Source of the DNA: Serinus canaria
Lineage: Eukaryota; Chordata; Aves; Passeriformes; Fringillidae
DNA length: 64,000 nt
Reading direction: 5' to 3'
NCBI RefSeq assembly: GCF_022539315.1
Contig: NC_066314.1
Location: 41,601,180 to 41,665,179, forward strand
Shown: positions 21,737 to 36,963 of the stretch, one piece after another
Layout of the letters: every line of letters starts with the position of its first letter
Numbering within the stretch: position 1 is the first letter of the stretch
Notes under the pieces: model-generated
Databases searched by the model: none
Seen by the model: only the letters and a program-made list of their open reading frames with translations
What the model was told of the DNA's origin: nothing
Made by a program: the position numbers and the translations under genes

Positions 21737-24700
21737 AAGCCGAGTGCAAACAAGCGGCAGCCGCGGCGCGGCGGGCGGGGGCGGCGGGGGCAGGTGAGGG
21801 GGCGCGGCCCGGCGCTCCCCCCTTCTCTCCGCCGGCACCAGCCGCGGGGCGGACGTCGCTGCCGGCGGAACAAATGGCACTTTTTCTTTTCTCTCCCTCC
21901 CTCCATATTTTCGCTCCCTAAGTCGTACCCTGCGGGGGCCGGCCGTGTTCCCCCCCCCAGTTCCCCCGACCTGATCGCGGCCCGGCTTTTCATTAGGGCG
22001 TTCTGGGAATCCCATTTTTAGGGAGGCGGGTAGGCTCTGTCCTCGGCTGATCCCTACGGGGGTGAAGAGTAAACCCCGAGCTAATCTCTTCCTACGCGGC
22101 CCGGCTTTATTCGCTGCACGCAGCGCAGCCGGGGAGCCGGCCCCGCCGCAGGGCTCCTGCAGCAGCCCGGGCGGGCCGCCCCACAAACGTGAGCAGGGAA
22201 AGTGGCCCGGCCGGCTCCTCCAGGTAGCCTGTCATTGAACCGCGCTCGCCCGGCCGAGCGTGAGCCCGCCACCGGCAACGAGCCCGCAGCCATCCCCGGG
22301 GCTCAGGGAGCGCCGGGGTCGCCGCCAGCACGGCGGGGTCCGGTGTGGCCCCTCGCACCTGGCAGCGCCCGCGCTGGCGGCCCCGGCCGCCGCACCGGCT
22401 CCTCCTGCGGGTGGGGCCCCGCCGCCGCCGTCCTGCGCTTCCCCCCGGTCCGGCCGGGCGGAAGGGCGCTGCAGTCCCCGCCGCACCGGGAGGCGGAGGG
22501 GAGGGCTGGGCTGCGGTGCCCGTCGGAGCGGCGCCGGGGTAGCAGGGGTCGAGGGCGACCTGGGGCCGGTGAGCTGGGGGCGGCGGCGGGGCCGGAGGCT
22601 GAGCCGAGAGCGGTGGCTCCAAGGTGCGGGTTAGCAAATGGGTAAGGGAAAAGCGAGGAGCGACAATAAATCAGGAGAAGCCTGGCCTAAATGCTAATCC
22701 TGCCACAACATCTGCTTTGAAGTAAAATTGTTCGAGAGAGGCTAATCTCTCTTCCACTACTACTGCCCTTCAGGGCTGGCTCTTTTCAACCCCAGCTGAA
22801 GGAGGTTCTTTAGGTAGTGAGTGGCTGGAGAGTGTGACCCTGGGAACAGATAGTTGCATGGGCAGTCCTGTGTGTTCCACAAAGAAAATACCCGTGATGT
22901 TAATTAAAGTTGGCACATCAGTCGCTGCAGTTTCAAGCAAGGCTGACACCCAGATGGCATTAACGACGTCCTCCCCAGCAGGGATTTTGAGAGGTTCCCT
23001 TCTTGCCACCTTTTTCAGAGGCTTGAAAGTAGGACTGAAGTGTTACACAAACCTCTCCTCGCCCCTTAGTCACGAGATTTCCAACTGGTGTTCAACTCAC
23101 TGGGCACATCACACACCCTGTCCCATGGCTCAGCACGGGCAACTTGTCCAGCTCACCTTGCCCACTATGGACCTGTGCTTTCTTGTTAAAGACATTACAA
23201 CCTGTTCTTACCAGGTGCTTCATTTGCTGTTCTGATATGTTCAGAGTATACTGTTTAAATGTCTAGAGCAGTGGCAGATCAAACTAGAAAGCAGGAGCCT
23301 TTGTTTTTATTTCTTTAAGCATTTTTTGGGTGGGATACCTGCCTAGTAGTATAAATATACCATTACAATAAGTAATGACAGCATTTAAAGATATTTTTTT
23401 ACCATTATTACTCTCAGTTTTGATGGAAATACTATGAATGTTCAAGGGTAAGTGTATGAAGGCATTAAGATCTTAGATGAAGCATATTCCAGAGAGTTAG
23501 CTGTATTTGTGAAGTGGAGCTGGAGACAAACTTGTAGTGGTGGTAGCTATAGCCTGCTCGTTGCATGGCAGCAGTCTGAGGAGGGTTGCATTTGGTGATC
23601 TGAGACCCAGGCAGGAGATTTTTGCACTGCAGCAGAGCTAAACCAGTCAAGCAGCACCCTTTGAATTTGTAGTTATACATCCCTCAGCACACACCAGCTG
23701 AAGAACTCTAAAGGAGAATAAAAGCTCTGTGCCACCTTGTCTTTCTGTTTGCATGCATGTATGCATTCCCTTTTCCTCTTTCTGTCTGAACCATTCTGCC
23801 CTGTCAGTCCATGAGAGATGCTGGAGCAGATTCAGTTAACCATCTGATGCTTTGTCAGAGCCCAGATGTACAACCCAAGCTTCACCAGGAGACCAATTAT
23901 CCTTTAACTTCCAGAAGTTTTTGTAGCACCTGAGCAGTGAGAAGAGACTATTCCTGTCAACCACGATCCCTTCATTGACCCAGCCTCTGGCAGTTAGGTT
24001 TTCAACTCTGAAATGTTTATTTTTGGATGGGGAGGGACATGTGTTTGTTTTTTGTTGTTGTTTTTTTTATTTTTGTTTTTGTTTTTTCATTTCCTTGTCT
24101 GCAAATAAGACTTATTCAGTCCAGCCTAAAGCTTATTAGTAACAAATAACCTGTTTTGCTGGCTTTTGGACCATTTTACTCATTTCTAGCATCTGTAGGG
24201 GGCCCAGTAGATCTCCATAAGTGCTTATGACCTGAGCTTCTCTTGGCCAAACATGTAGGACAAGAGCATTGCATGAATGACAGCGATTAAAATTTAGTTT
24301 TGTTTTGCCCAATTCCTTCATATCTCTCCCTGTAATAGAAGCCCTGGCCCTGAATTAGGCAGACAGGCTATCTACATAGTGTAATGGGAGAGAGAAGTTC
24401 CAAAAAGGCAGGTATCTATGACATTTTGAAACCCAGCCAACTGGGTCACTCTGAGACACTTCACAGTCTGGAATACTAAGGCAGTGATGTAGAGGCATCC
24501 TCAGAAGGTTAGGTATTGATGAAGTTTCTTCTTGCATTAGATGTCAGGGATGAGAATTTTTTTTTTTTTAATATAGTTGCTTTCTTCCTCTAAAGATTTG
24601 CCTTCATACTTCTCTTCTACTTTATTGAAGCAGAATTTTATGGGAGTCTGTCTTTCCATGAGAAGATGGGGCATAAAATATGTAGGAAAAGGTTTTCTGC

Positions 24701-26299
24701 TTCTTTGTTCACTCCTTTCCCATGTTGCATCAATCGGTATTTATGGGAGCAGGGACTCCAGCCTTCATTTTCCACATCCCACTGATGATCTGAATCAAAA
24801 TAGCAGAGACACCTTCTGTATCTGCAGTGTTTAACTTCAGGCAAGCGAAGAACACTCTGGGACTGCCTGCTGGAGAAGCCCAAGGAGCATAACACATGCT
24901 GACATCAGGATTTTGGGTGAGATGCCAATTCAACTCAACTCTGGAAGTGCAAGAGCTTGGAAAATGTAGTCAAGACAGGTTTCTCCACTGGCAGGTCACA
25001 CTTAAGTATGAATTTTGAGGATTGTTGCTATCAGCTTTGACTGAACCAGCAAATGTCTGTGATTCAGCTAAAAAGTCATTCAGCTTTAGATGCTGGAAGT
25101 TAGAGGTTCACATTTTAACCTACTTATTTCTTCTCATTTATCACTTTCAGAAGGGTCTTCAGAGAGGACAAATTGCACTCTCAAACTGCTCAGTTCCCTT
25201 TGCTGTCTCTAAATTGTGCCTGGTGGAACCTGTAATTGTTTTAGGTGGAAAATAAAGCCTGTACTTTTACATGCTTAGCTTGCAGTCTGTGATTCTCACC
25301 TTCAGGTTTATCTCTAAGTCCTTTATACAATTCCTTTTTGTTTCAGTAAAAGTGAAAAATCAATGTATGTCTGTGTTGGCTTCTGTGAATGATCTGTTTG
25401 AAAAAAGAAATACACAAATCATCCTAGACCAAATTGTCCATAAAGCAGAGTACCATTGGTGTAAGAGTGGTTAGTGCAAGGTGTCTCAAAGGGAGAACAA
25501 AAGTGTCTTATAAAACATTTTATTTATGTAAAGTACAAACAATTTATGGAAATGACATTTAACTGGTTATTCAATGTCCAATTATTCACATCTAAAATAA
25601 TCCCTGAAGTTGGAGAAATAAAACACTTGAATGACTCCATTTAGGAAATCCTTTTGACTCAAGTGCTTTCCTTGAAACAGCAAATAGCTGGATGACTTCA
25701 AGCACATATTTAATTGTGCCTTGTAATAAAGTAATGTAATTAGCAATTACTTAGGAATGGTGCTTTAAAATACTTAACAGCTACCACAGACATGCATTTT
25801 TTTTAGGAGGACTCCTTGTGGTATAAACAAGGCTCCCTTTTGAATGCAGTTTGTGAGTGTTCTTTAGGGTGTGCAGAGGTGAGCAGTTTTGTTTGACAGG
25901 AGATCACCACTGGCTGTTGGATTCTCTTCTTAGAGGATAAAACTATGCTTGTAGAGGGCAGTGCAAGGCACAAATTTAGCAAGATTTGCAGTGTATTGGC
26001 TAAGCACAGAAGCAAGTGCTGTAATATTTTTTTTCTTCTTTTTTCCCTTCCCACCACATGCTGCCATTGCTAGTGACACTTTTGATGGCCCTGACCTGTG
26101 TATCACTTCACAGTGATTTACAATCTTCTGGCAACAGAAACATAGCACAGGTGGGCAGCTGTCTGTTAAAAATAATAAACATGAAGAGAACAGAAGGCTA
26201 CGTGTCTGCACACTCTTTTTATAATTACATGTTAATTTGATAGCTTTCAAATTAAAAATGGACTGTATAATAGCAGTAAAAATGAGAAGATTAAATTAT

Positions 26300-26341
26300 A
26301 AAAGCAGACTAAATTATAATTTAACAGACTAAATTATAAAA
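26300..26341. repeat. Short duplicated AT-rich motif
   Basis: The sequence AGACTAAATTATAA appears twice in close tandem (about 26306 and 26327), with a related ATTAAATTATAAAAG just before. A small local duplication. Confidence 0.75.
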
Positions 26342-27740
26342 GTTGTACTGTGTGTGTGAAAATACAGATACACCATTATATTTGGTGGCAGTGATTAAAT
26401 TAATAAATTTGCTTACTGGTTGGAATGTAGATTTATATGGTTCTGTTACCTTAGCTAAGGAATAGAGCAATTCCTGTCTAAAACTCCTTATCCGTGGTGC
26501 AGAAGTATCATGTTCTTTGTATACAGACAACAATGTGCTTATGTTATTTCTTTGCCAAAACCAAAGAGTTCAGTAGTGTCCAGAGAGTGTTTTCATGTTG
26601 TGCAGGCTGGTGTTTCTCTCTGCTGTCGTCTGCTGTTCAGTGGCAGCCGGTATCACACTATCCTGGGCACATACATCACTCCAGATGAGGCTGCTGTGAA
26701 AATGCTATATATAATCTCTTTACAATGCTGCCCATTTTGATTGAAGGGCTAACTAGGGGCTAACGTGTGGGCTTACCTGGGGAGGCACAGTGCTGTCACC
26801 AAAGTATGTTCCTTCAATAGCACTGTCCCATTTTCATCCTGTTCACTCATCCTGCAAGGAAGCAAACCTAACAGCATCAAGGAAGCATGGAAAGCAACGC
26901 TCTCTTCCCAATGCTAAAGATTTCTTTTCCTGTGTTTGCAAAATCCCCTGCTACCAAATCTCTTTGTCCTGACCATGGGAATAAACCCTGCCCCTGGGAT
27001 GACTGAAGGCTTGTTCTAGACCATGAGAAGAGTAAACAAGGGCTGCGTTAGCACAGTGCAGGGTAAATCAGCTGTGCAGAGAGCAGACCAGGGACAGCAA
27101 ATTACGTAAGAAAAAGATTTTCATCATGGGACAGGCATATTCAGGAAAAGAAATGCTATGCAGCTATCTTATATTTTGTTTCCAGAGAGAGACAATTAGT
27201 AGTTCAACCAAGGCATGAACAATTCGATTTCCTGTCTGTTTTCTGTATGGCCACTGATGTGTCCTGGGGACCCCATGGAGCTGAGCACACAGTTTGGCTC
27301 CAGGATGTCACAGTGGGAGACACATGGACAATTACGCATCCTGACACCTGCAAACTTCCATTTAGCACTTCTGCTTTACTCTTCACAGATGAAAAGTTCC
27401 TCATGGGGACTTCTCCTGGGCCAGGCAGGACCTGCACCAAACCAGATACATACACTGACTGAGGTAAGAGTTTCCTTATTACTGAGCCTGGAGCTTTCCC
27501 TTGTGACCTGCTGCTGTCAAAAAAGGCTGGTAAAAGCTTGTTGAGGGGGAATAAGTACCGAATTGATGGCTAGACCCAGGTGCTAAAATGTCCTACTCTG
27601 TTTAAAAAAAAACCAAAGGGCTCAAGTCACAGGCTGAATGTGAAGCAGCCCTGGTGCTGTCCTCCAGGAGGTGGAATGTGATATAAGTCACACAAACCTT
27701 TCTGGTTTAGTTTGCTACAATTTGCCCCTCCATTCCCCAC

Positions 27741-27792
27741 AAACAAACAAACAAACAAACAAACAAACAAACAAACAAACAAACAAACAAAC
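27741..27792. repeat. (AAAC)13 microsatellite
   Basis: Thirteen perfect AAAC units. The Gln/Thr/Asn/Lys-rich repeat peptides predicted from it are artefacts of the repeat. Confidence 0.97.
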
Positions 27793-29718
27793 AAAGCAGA
27801 ATATAAAAATAAAGTTGCCGAACTCCAGTGTCAGTCAGTCACCACAATTTCTATGTCCCACAGATCAGATAGGTTATTTCATTTGGAATCTTGAATGACT
27901 TTAGTTGGTAGGAGAGGGAAACAAGTAGAAGGAAATTTATGTAAATAGAACAAGTGGGGAAAGGGTAATGCCCTAAATGTGGAGCAGTGTTACAAGTGTT
28001 TGGGGCAATGCTGGGTTGTTTACATTACTATAAAAATATATAGCAAGGGAACAGAGTGTTTTTGAAAGGCATACATCTCAAGGGAAGCCATAAATGGGTG
28101 TGGTAGTTCTTTGATTTGGTGTTTAAGAGCTTTGCAGTATAAAATATACCTCGAAGGCTGGGTGTGTATAAGTGCAATCTCTGCAAATGTTGGCAAGACA
28201 GTTACTGTTGTCAAGTTTATTCTGGCTTTAGTATGCTTAGGTATTTATGAGGATGTAAGAGCAGAACTGTCACATCCAAATACCAGGTCATCACTGGGAA
28301 TGTCAGAACACAATGACATGATGATTACAGTACTGTTCATGGTCACAGTTTTTGTCACTTATTTGGTACATCGGTGTCACCAACATACCACAAAAGTAAA
28401 TTATATTAAAATACTGCTTTGTCTGAGTAATTTTGCAGCAGAACTGTAAAGTATAAACCATTTTCACAAAGTTTCCTATTCTGGCTAAATTGTGTGCACA
28501 GATCTCTATTCAGGGGTTTGCAAGACACTGTTGTAGAGACAGCTACACCCCTATGCTTTCCAGTGGTACACTGGAGCTTCCCTGCTCTTTCTTAGAGGTT
28601 TTTTTGTTTTTTTTTTTTTCTGGTAATCATTGTATATATTGGTTGCTTATTTTCTTTTTGCTTCTAGTACTAGTTTGCAGCAATCTGCTTCATTTCATAT
28701 GGCAGTCCCATCAGATCAGAGAAGTTAAGCATTTCTGGATCATAATAGAATTTGAACGGGAATAAGAGGAGTGCAGGAAGCAGCATTCAATGGTTACTTG
28801 CTCCCTTTCTAGTCTGCACCAGAATTGTGCTTTATCACAGGGTTATGATGAGCTGCATGGAGACATGCATGCATGCACTTTTCTTTAGATAGGAAGGTTT
28901 ATGACTAGCTGTGACAACTGGGTTCAGAAAGGTGAATGTTACACAGCAAGGAGGTTAAAACTAAGTGGGTTGTGGGTACAATTGCTTCTGTATCATGTGT
29001 CAACAAGGAGAATCCTGCAGACTATGGCCAGATGCATCTAATCCCAGCCTTGCCCTTCTGTGGGGCTCAGGCAAGACTATAGAGAGTAGACACCTCCTGC
29101 AGTGCTGCCATTTTTGGCTGCTTCCTCTGTGATTGGTGGTCAGGGTCCTGAAGATATGGAGGGGTTTGGGTTTTTTTCCCTGAGTGAAGTGTAACTTTAT
29201 TTAATCAGGGAAATCACATTAGAATTATGCTATGGATGATGTATCCTAGATGGTTAGGTCTTCAGTACGTAGATGAACACTCAGTGAGTCAGCCCTGCAA
29301 TTTTTGGTGGAGTAGGTCTATTCCGGTGTGTGGGTGTTTGCAGAACAATTACGTAAGTGTCAGGGTAACGAGGAACTTTTGACATTTCTGGCAGCTTAAC
29401 TGAGTTCTTTTCAGTCAAAATTACACTAATTGTTGTTCTCTTGCATTAAACACACATCATTGCCTTAACTGGATTTGGGAGGCTTTTTTTTTAAGCATCA
29501 GTTGTCAGGGCAAGACACTGGAGCAGTTTTATTCTTGAGAAAAGAGGAGATTTTTCATCGTTACAGTGAGACAAACATTTATGAGAACAATTTAAATCAT
29601 GTAAGAGGGTGCGAAAGTTGATATGCCATATGCCTGAAATTTACTATGGTAAAGCTAATTACTGCCACTGAATACAAGGGCCCATCAGCATTTTCATTAC
29701 ACCCACCACAACACCTTC

Positions 29719-29743
29719 TTTTTTTCTTTTTTTTTTTTTTTTT
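29719..29743. repeat. Poly(T) tract
   Basis: T-rich run with one C interruption. It could be the poly(A) tail of a minus-strand retrocopy, but no parent sequence is recognised beside it. Confidence 0.85.
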
Positions 29744-32700
29744 AATTTTTTGAGCTTTAGTTTGCCAGGTTTTTTTGCCTATATAATTTTTCCAATAGAG
29801 AATGATAATGCAGCCTCCAAACTAACCCTTGAAATCTGTCCTATATTCAAGGTGAGTAGGCTCATTGCCCCACTGAAGAATGGTGTATTGCACTGCAAAG
29901 GCAACTGCTTTTCTACACTGCAGAGGGAAAGAAGAACTGGTTTGTCTGCCAAGATCAATATACCAAAGTTAGTCAGACCAGGTCAGCGTCCAAATGACAC
30001 TTTCAGAAAAGATTTCTCTCTGGAGATTAAATGTGAAATAAACAAAAACTGGTAACTGTTTTCTTTCTCATTTAATCCAAACTGTGCCTTTGGTACCAAA
30101 ACCTGTAGTCCAACTAGTCAATGGGATTTTAGTTTTTTTTAATCTAGATAATTATGACATATTTCAAATTATCACAACCTTGATATATTTCCTCTTCTTC
30201 TACATGGAACAATTAATGAGCCAGATTACAGCTCTGAATGGTGCTGAGCATCCTGCCGACATGCCTGTCATCAAACCAAACAGCATTTGTCACTGGATTT
30301 TGGAGAGCCAACTAATGGCTGCAGGATGTTTTTAATCTAAAAAAGTGTATTTCCTGAAGTCAGTCAGAGAGAGGGTGTCTGTTACATGCTGTGTACAGCA
30401 TGGCTCAGAGTGAGAATAACCTACCAGCTGTGCTGGTGGTCATCCACACTCAGTGTACTGGCTGTGCTAGCAAGTCCTTACTGAGGCTAGAAGTATGTAA
30501 GGTGAGGATTACACCAGTGGCAGTATGTGGTGAGGAATCACCAAAGAACCTGGGTTCTTTGGGCTCAAATCAATACAGTTTTGGCCAGGAATTTTTCTAA
30601 TTAGTGAGGACAACTTCACCCTAGACATTCTATCTTAATGATGGATACATTATGAGAGGGTAATAATTGGGTACAGGAGAGCATGTGTTTTCAGAGGGTA
30701 TGTTGTTTATTACTTCTCTTTAAAATAGCAGAATCAAAGTTTGAATCTGAAGTTGCTGCAATCCCATTTGCTTCCCCAAAACTTAAAAAATTCTAGAGGT
30801 CTTCAGCATTAACTGATTGCCTTATATTGCTTGTAGTCTGGTAGACTGAAGGGATTCATTGTTCTGATGTGTGCAGGAGGAATTGCTTAAATCCAATGAG
30901 CAAAAACAAAGGAACTCTCAGTGCCTCATGTTTCTTCCCCAGGATTTATGCAAAGAGGAACCAAGTCTTCTGCATTGAGATTTTGAGATGAGAGTGCTCT
31001 TCACTTTAGTTCAGTGCCTTCAAGTGCCACCCCTGTTGATTCCTGTAGTTACTCAGAGAAAACTGGAGACAAATAAGCATGAGTTCTTGCATTCAAAGGG
31101 CTCTCTACACTCAGTGGTAAAATTAATCTCTTTTAGATTCAGAAACAGACTAATTAATTAAAAACTATTGTTCACTCTCCTTTAAATACATTAATAATTT
31201 GTGATGCTTCTGCTATTACACATGGACAAGAACTGTTAGAAACAGGTAAGGAGAGATCACCTACCCACATCTCTCAGCTTCAGAGCAACTCAGAAATGTG
31301 CCACAGGGATTTTCTCTGAACCATTTTGTTAGCTGGACTTTTTTATTTACTGAAAACCTACAGAGGTAAATGTACTAATAACTTCATTATTAGTTGGTAA
31401 AGCTAAGACATACATTGTTATGGGAAAAGAATGATTACTACCTGTTAATCATCCCTCTGTATTGAAGACATGCCACCACAACATTTTGGAGCTATTTATC
31501 TCATCTGAGATAGACCACCAGTGGTGTTACTGCAGTTTTTCAAGCTAGGTTTAGCTGACATAGCAAGGCAAAAGCAGTGCCTGGAATAGGACCTACGGGG
31601 TGTGTTGATTGTCTTTTTGCTCTTAAAAGCAAAGCCTATATTGATTTTGCAACTGAGTCCCTGAAAAAAATATATTGCCTATTACTTTAGAAGGTAAATG
31701 AGGCCAAAATGGCAGAGAAATTAACCATGGACTTTTTATTCTCAGGGTTTGGAATCGATCAGTTTTTCTGACCCTCCATTAAGTTGGGTTCAGCACATAG
31801 CCTTTGGAAAGAAGGGGAAGATGAACTTCTGACCATAGAGACAGTGCAGATGAGACAGGAAAAACAAGCCAGAAGGATCAGGTTGACCTGGTGGGCAGGT
31901 TGAGGTCCAACCAGGCATTGCAAGTAAGGCAAAGATCATCCCAAAACCACTCCTGTGCCAACAGCTGCCCTGTAGGCTTGTAGAGGTTCAGCTCCACGTC
32001 CCTTATCTCCTTGCATCCCAAATTCCCACCTCACCTTCACACTCAAGTCTCCAAAAATGTGAGACTGCCCCCACTCACTGTGGATTGAAAAGTTTTCCTG
32101 TGAACAATTCCCAGGCATCTGAGGTGTGTCCTAGGTGGGCTTTTGTGGCACAGTGATGGGAGAGCTCAGTGTGCTGGGGAGCTGGAGCAGCATTTGCTGA
32201 GACTGCTCTTGCCTAAGGCCACCCCTTAGGGTAGGAACATTTTTGGGAGCAGTCAGGAGACTTTCAGCTCACTTGGGAGGTGTTATGAATTGTGGCTGAG
32301 GGTAAGGAGGAAGGAACAAGGTCTAGACAAAATGTGGCAGCTGAACCTGAGAGAAGAAGCTCCCCATGAAAAGTGCTGGCTCTGCTCTCTCTCTGAGAAC
32401 AGGTTGCTCATCAGGTCTGGGCTCTTCTTAGTGGTTTGGGGAGAAAGTGCCTTAGCTGACATATTCTTAGACAGAGACTGTTTTCCTTAGCTCTGTAATT
32501 TGCCCAGCCAAGCCATTTGTTGGAACTCAAGGTGTCTGGTTTTGTTTCTGCTGCTGGGTGAGAGGGCACCCCATGCTGCTTCGTGGGCATGGTCATTTGG
32601 AGGAAGTAAGAAATGCTTCTTGAGAAGTCCAGAGGGGACTTTTTTCTGACTCTTTTTTTCACCTCAGGTCAAAATAAGAGTTTCTAGGAAGCAATTTATT

Positions 32701-35104
32701 GTTGTCAGTTTTGGGTTTTTTTAGAAGACACAGCCCTTCTAGGAGCTTACAGTCACTGTATACTTGGAAGAGAGAAGATGGGTATGTCAGATAGGTGTTT
32801 CAGAAGATGGATATATTTTATTCAACCAAAATTAATTTCTAAGATTGGTATGTCAAAGATTTCTTTCAAGGATGTCCTTAGCACAAGGCATATGTTTTTC
32901 TGAAATTTGGCATATGTTTTCAGGACTTCATAAGAACATGTGGGCTATACTTGCTATGAAGTGGCCCTTGGACCAGGGTGAATTTTACCTTCTAAAAATC
33001 AACTTCAGCTGAAACAACTCAAAGACCATGTAAAAAAAAAGGAATTTTGCCCTGCTGTCAGTGACATTTGTGAATGCTGGAAAATCATCCATATGGCTAA
33101 ACAGACTATCTGCACTCCCCCACAAGTAGTCACTTAGAGGATGAAAGTAATATTCAGCCTAGTCATCTGGTTTGTAACAGGATATTTATCTCAAGCTTTT
33201 AAGAATGTCATTATTATTGGGGGAGGAGGTGAATGGGCAATAAGACAGAATCTGTCATTGATTATCAATGTTGGGAAGGGAACAAGCTGGAGGGAAGGAA
33301 ACCTGCCTGAACCCCATCATTCGCCAGTCCTGCTTTTGCCCAGAAAGAGGGGCTGTAGGCCCATGATAATACAAGGGGAAGGAGAAGGAGAAGGAGGAAA
33401 TTTTCCCACTATGGTCAGTTAAGAGTTCAAGGTGGGGTCTTGGAATAGGTGGGGTCTAAAAAATGGCAGGATCCTGAAATGGAGGGGTGACACATTTAGT
33501 GTGTCTGAAGAGAGGACTGGTTAAGACAGGGAATAGGGACGAGTCTGTAAAGCTTTTTTTGTAAGCACATCCTGGAAAGCTAATCCAGCTGCCCTGCAGG
33601 GAGGCTGGCAGTGCCAGAGGCTGAATCTCAGCTCAGGGCCTCTGGTGCAGTTCAGCAAATGACACAGTTCTGACTGATACTGGCACAGAGTATGACAGCC
33701 TCTGGTTGGGACCCAGTAGTTGTGGCTGCCCAAAACCCACCTAATTTAAACTGCATTTCTGAACTATGGAGCATGAAAATTTCAAAGCTTTTTGCTTCCA
33801 GTGGAGACTTCCAGGGGTAGTATTAATAGCTTTGGTGAACTGTGCTCCATTGATTTAAAGCACCTGTGCTTCTGAAAGTCAGGATTTTATCAATTTTTTA
33901 TCACTTACACAGGAAGCAGTGCTGGGCTTAATGCTATTTATCCAGCTGGACATATTGACTTTGACTTAGGAGATCAAAGCATTTTGGTTAGGGATTGTGT
34001 AACATCTTCCTATAAGAACTGTCAGGGGTAAATTTACCAAAGCCTGAAACTTTGATTGATGATGGTTTTGCATGAGTGTTCAGCGTCAGGAAGCACACAA
34101 TAAACCCTTTCTCTTAATGGAGGTACAGGCTATGGCCTCTTTAAACATACATATTTTGAAACACATTTCATCACCTCCTTGAACATAACAGTACACAAAA
34201 CCCTGGAGCTGCACTTGAAGGTGAGCTGTCCCTCAGCTCCAAGGAGGTGACCCAAGATCCTTTAAGATGCAGCTTTGTATAGAGCAAACCTAGAGCCAGT
34301 AAGGAAAGTTGTTTTTCTTGGCTTTTTTTTTTTGTTTATTTTCTTGCCCTTTGCCGTTGTAATAACAGCATTTTCCAATAGGAAAGAGGTTGGAAAGTGC
34401 TCCCTCAGGAGCTCAGAGATTCAGTCCTGTGCTCCCATGAGTCCTCCCTGCAGCACTGGCAGATAGATCCAGCCTCTCCTTGAGGCTACATGAAAGAGAC
34501 TTGACTTCTTGTCCCAGCTTAAGGTGACACTTATCACCTTCTGAGAACCAACTTGCCCCAGCTATTTCTATCTGAGTGTACTAAATACATTTGTTAAACA
34601 CTTTCACATCTTATATCACCAATTACTGAGGGTTTTTTCACATACTCTAATTTTTAAAGGCAGGACACTGTCCCCCTTCACTAGGGTAATGAGGAAAAAC
34701 TGCAGAGAGAGGAACTCAGCAGGGGATTCTAACTTAGGGGTGCTAGCTGCCCCTAACAGAGAATACCTTCTGCTGCTGGCTGTGAAGGGAAGATGAACAG
34801 TGATCTCCCACCTCTGTCTCATGAAGCCATGCAAAATATCTGTCCCAGCCTAAATGTACATGAAACAACAGTGGTCCCCTCACCACAAGAGGTGCTGTCA
34901 GCATGGATGCACTCTTTGAATAGTTGTCCTTAATACAGCAGTAAGGGGCATATACAGAATTAAAATAGATGAAATATGACAGATGGCTGCTTGAGTTTTT
35001 CTCTCGACATAAAATTAAAGCCCAATAAATAATGTAGCATTATACTGGCCTTATTGTTGTCTATCAGTGGGTTTCAAAGCAATGAAGAGCTTTGGTCAGT
35101 CTGA

Positions 35105-35517
<413 letters not shown>

Positions 35518-36963
35518 ACGGTGTTCCTCCTTTTTATCTCTAGGTGCTCAGACTGTAGATTGGGCCCCAAAGATGGGCCAGCCCTACTGTGGCCCAGCAC
35601 ATCCTCTGCTGTGCCCTGCAGGTCTGCTCCAGGGCTGAGTGTGGCTGTCAGAGCCCTGCTGGCTGGCTCTTACCCACGATCCAGGCACCTGCAGGCAACT
35701 TGCTCCTGAGCAGCAAGGCACTTTGAGGGATGGTAAAGTTTTGGAGTGATGGTAAAGTTTCTGCTGCCACTGTTTTGTCTGATAGTCACAGCCTTTGTCC
35801 TGGGTGTGCCACAGCCTGTGCACAGCTGACCTGTGCCACTGCAGTGCTCAGGGGTCTCTTGTTTTACAGAAGGAAATGTTCTCTGGGCTTTTCCTTTATT
35901 TGCCTTTTTGTTTTTAGCTACAAACAAACACTAAATATTTTGAGTGTGGATGGCATGGCTCAAGGACTCAGGATGATTAAAAGCAGGAGACCTACGGAGA
36001 CATCCAGAAATTATTGTTTTTAACAGGACAGGAACTTTGTCTGAAAACAGGATGACCTGCTGCAAAAGACGCCACAAATCCCTGTAGAGCTTTAGAAAAA
36101 ACAAGCAGGCGCCTGAGTGTGCTTTAAAAAAAAAAAAAAAAAACAACCCTGCCTAGTAATAAAAAGGGATGTGAGGGTAAACAGGAAAAGAGCACTCCAC
36201 ACTGCAAGCAGCCCAGAGGAGGAGAGGCTGGGAAGAGCACTGATCTGAAAACCTGATATGGAAAGTAAAGGGAAAGATTTGTTTCTATTCATCAGCACAA
36301 ATTCTCGAAAAAGCCTTGATGCAGCTTTAGTGGCAGCTGCCCACTAGTTCCTGCGCTCCTGTTCTGGTACTACAGAGGGCTTGGGAAGGTAGCACAGGTT
36401 TTGTTGGCTGGATTCTATGGCTGTAAAGAAGTGTCAGTTCTGACTTGCTTGAAATACAGGCTTAAGAGACAGTTCTACTGCATAATTGTATTTCCTGAGA
36501 ATGCAGTGACTGCAGTTCGGCACACCTGTGCAGTTATACTGCAGTACAACTCACTTTTCTAATTTTAGTGTGAATCTCATGACATATGTTGTTTTCTGCT
36601 AAGCCCTAGCTCATCAAGTTCTGCAGTTTCATGACAGTCTCACTTTCCATGAATCTGAAGCCAGTCTTTCTAGCCTTCATGCCTAAGAAAGAAAAATCTT
36701 GAAATCAAAGGCAACGCAGCATAACATGTAAAACAAAACCCCTATTATTGCCATGTTTTGATGATGGTTTTTAAAATCAAATATTACTTTGAGAAATTAG
36801 TATATTGATATTTGGGCTTGATCACATTACCTCTTCTGCAGAATTTTCAGACTCAAGTGCTCAGCAGGTTTTCCATTGGAACCAGCACACTGTTAGTGGG
36901 ACAGCTCTAGAGAGAAAGGGGATGGGATAGGTATGCAGCAGCAGGTACAGGCCCAGGTACACC
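35518..36963. other. Non-coding interval between LTR and CR1
   Basis: Unique-looking sequence with a direct repeat GATGGTAAAGTTT at about 35728 and 35748 and an A run at 36126-36143. No gene recognised. Confidence 0.6.

Larger units (their letters stand above)
20570..22640. promoter_or_regulatory. DUSP6: CpG island covering DUSP6 promoter, 5' UTR and exon 1
   Basis: A stretch of about 2 kb with dense CpG dinucleotides and very high GC content, against a CpG-poor background on both sides. It begins in intron 1, covers coding exon 1 and extends about 1.6 kb upstream of the start codon. This is typical of a constitutively open, TATA-less vertebrate promoter; I see no convincing TATA box. Many long open frames here on both strands are composition effects. 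The same island could also drive a divergent plus-strand transcript, for which there is no direct evidence. Confidence 0.88.

Noticed and set aside
21144..22645. Several long open frames (up to about 176 codons) on both strands in the CpG island
   Set aside because: High GC content removes stop codons. The predicted proteins are Pro/Arg/Ala/Gly-rich and overlap each other in different frames. None resembles a known protein.
22770..23235. Overlapping plus (133 codons) and minus (79 codons) frames just upstream of the CpG island
   Set aside because: Neither resembles a known domain, and no splice or poly(A) context supports a gene. Kept only as a possible regulatory block.
27741..27792. Regular repeat array that might suggest CRISPR
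   Set aside because: It is a perfect AAAC tetranucleotide microsatellite without spacers, in vertebrate DNA.
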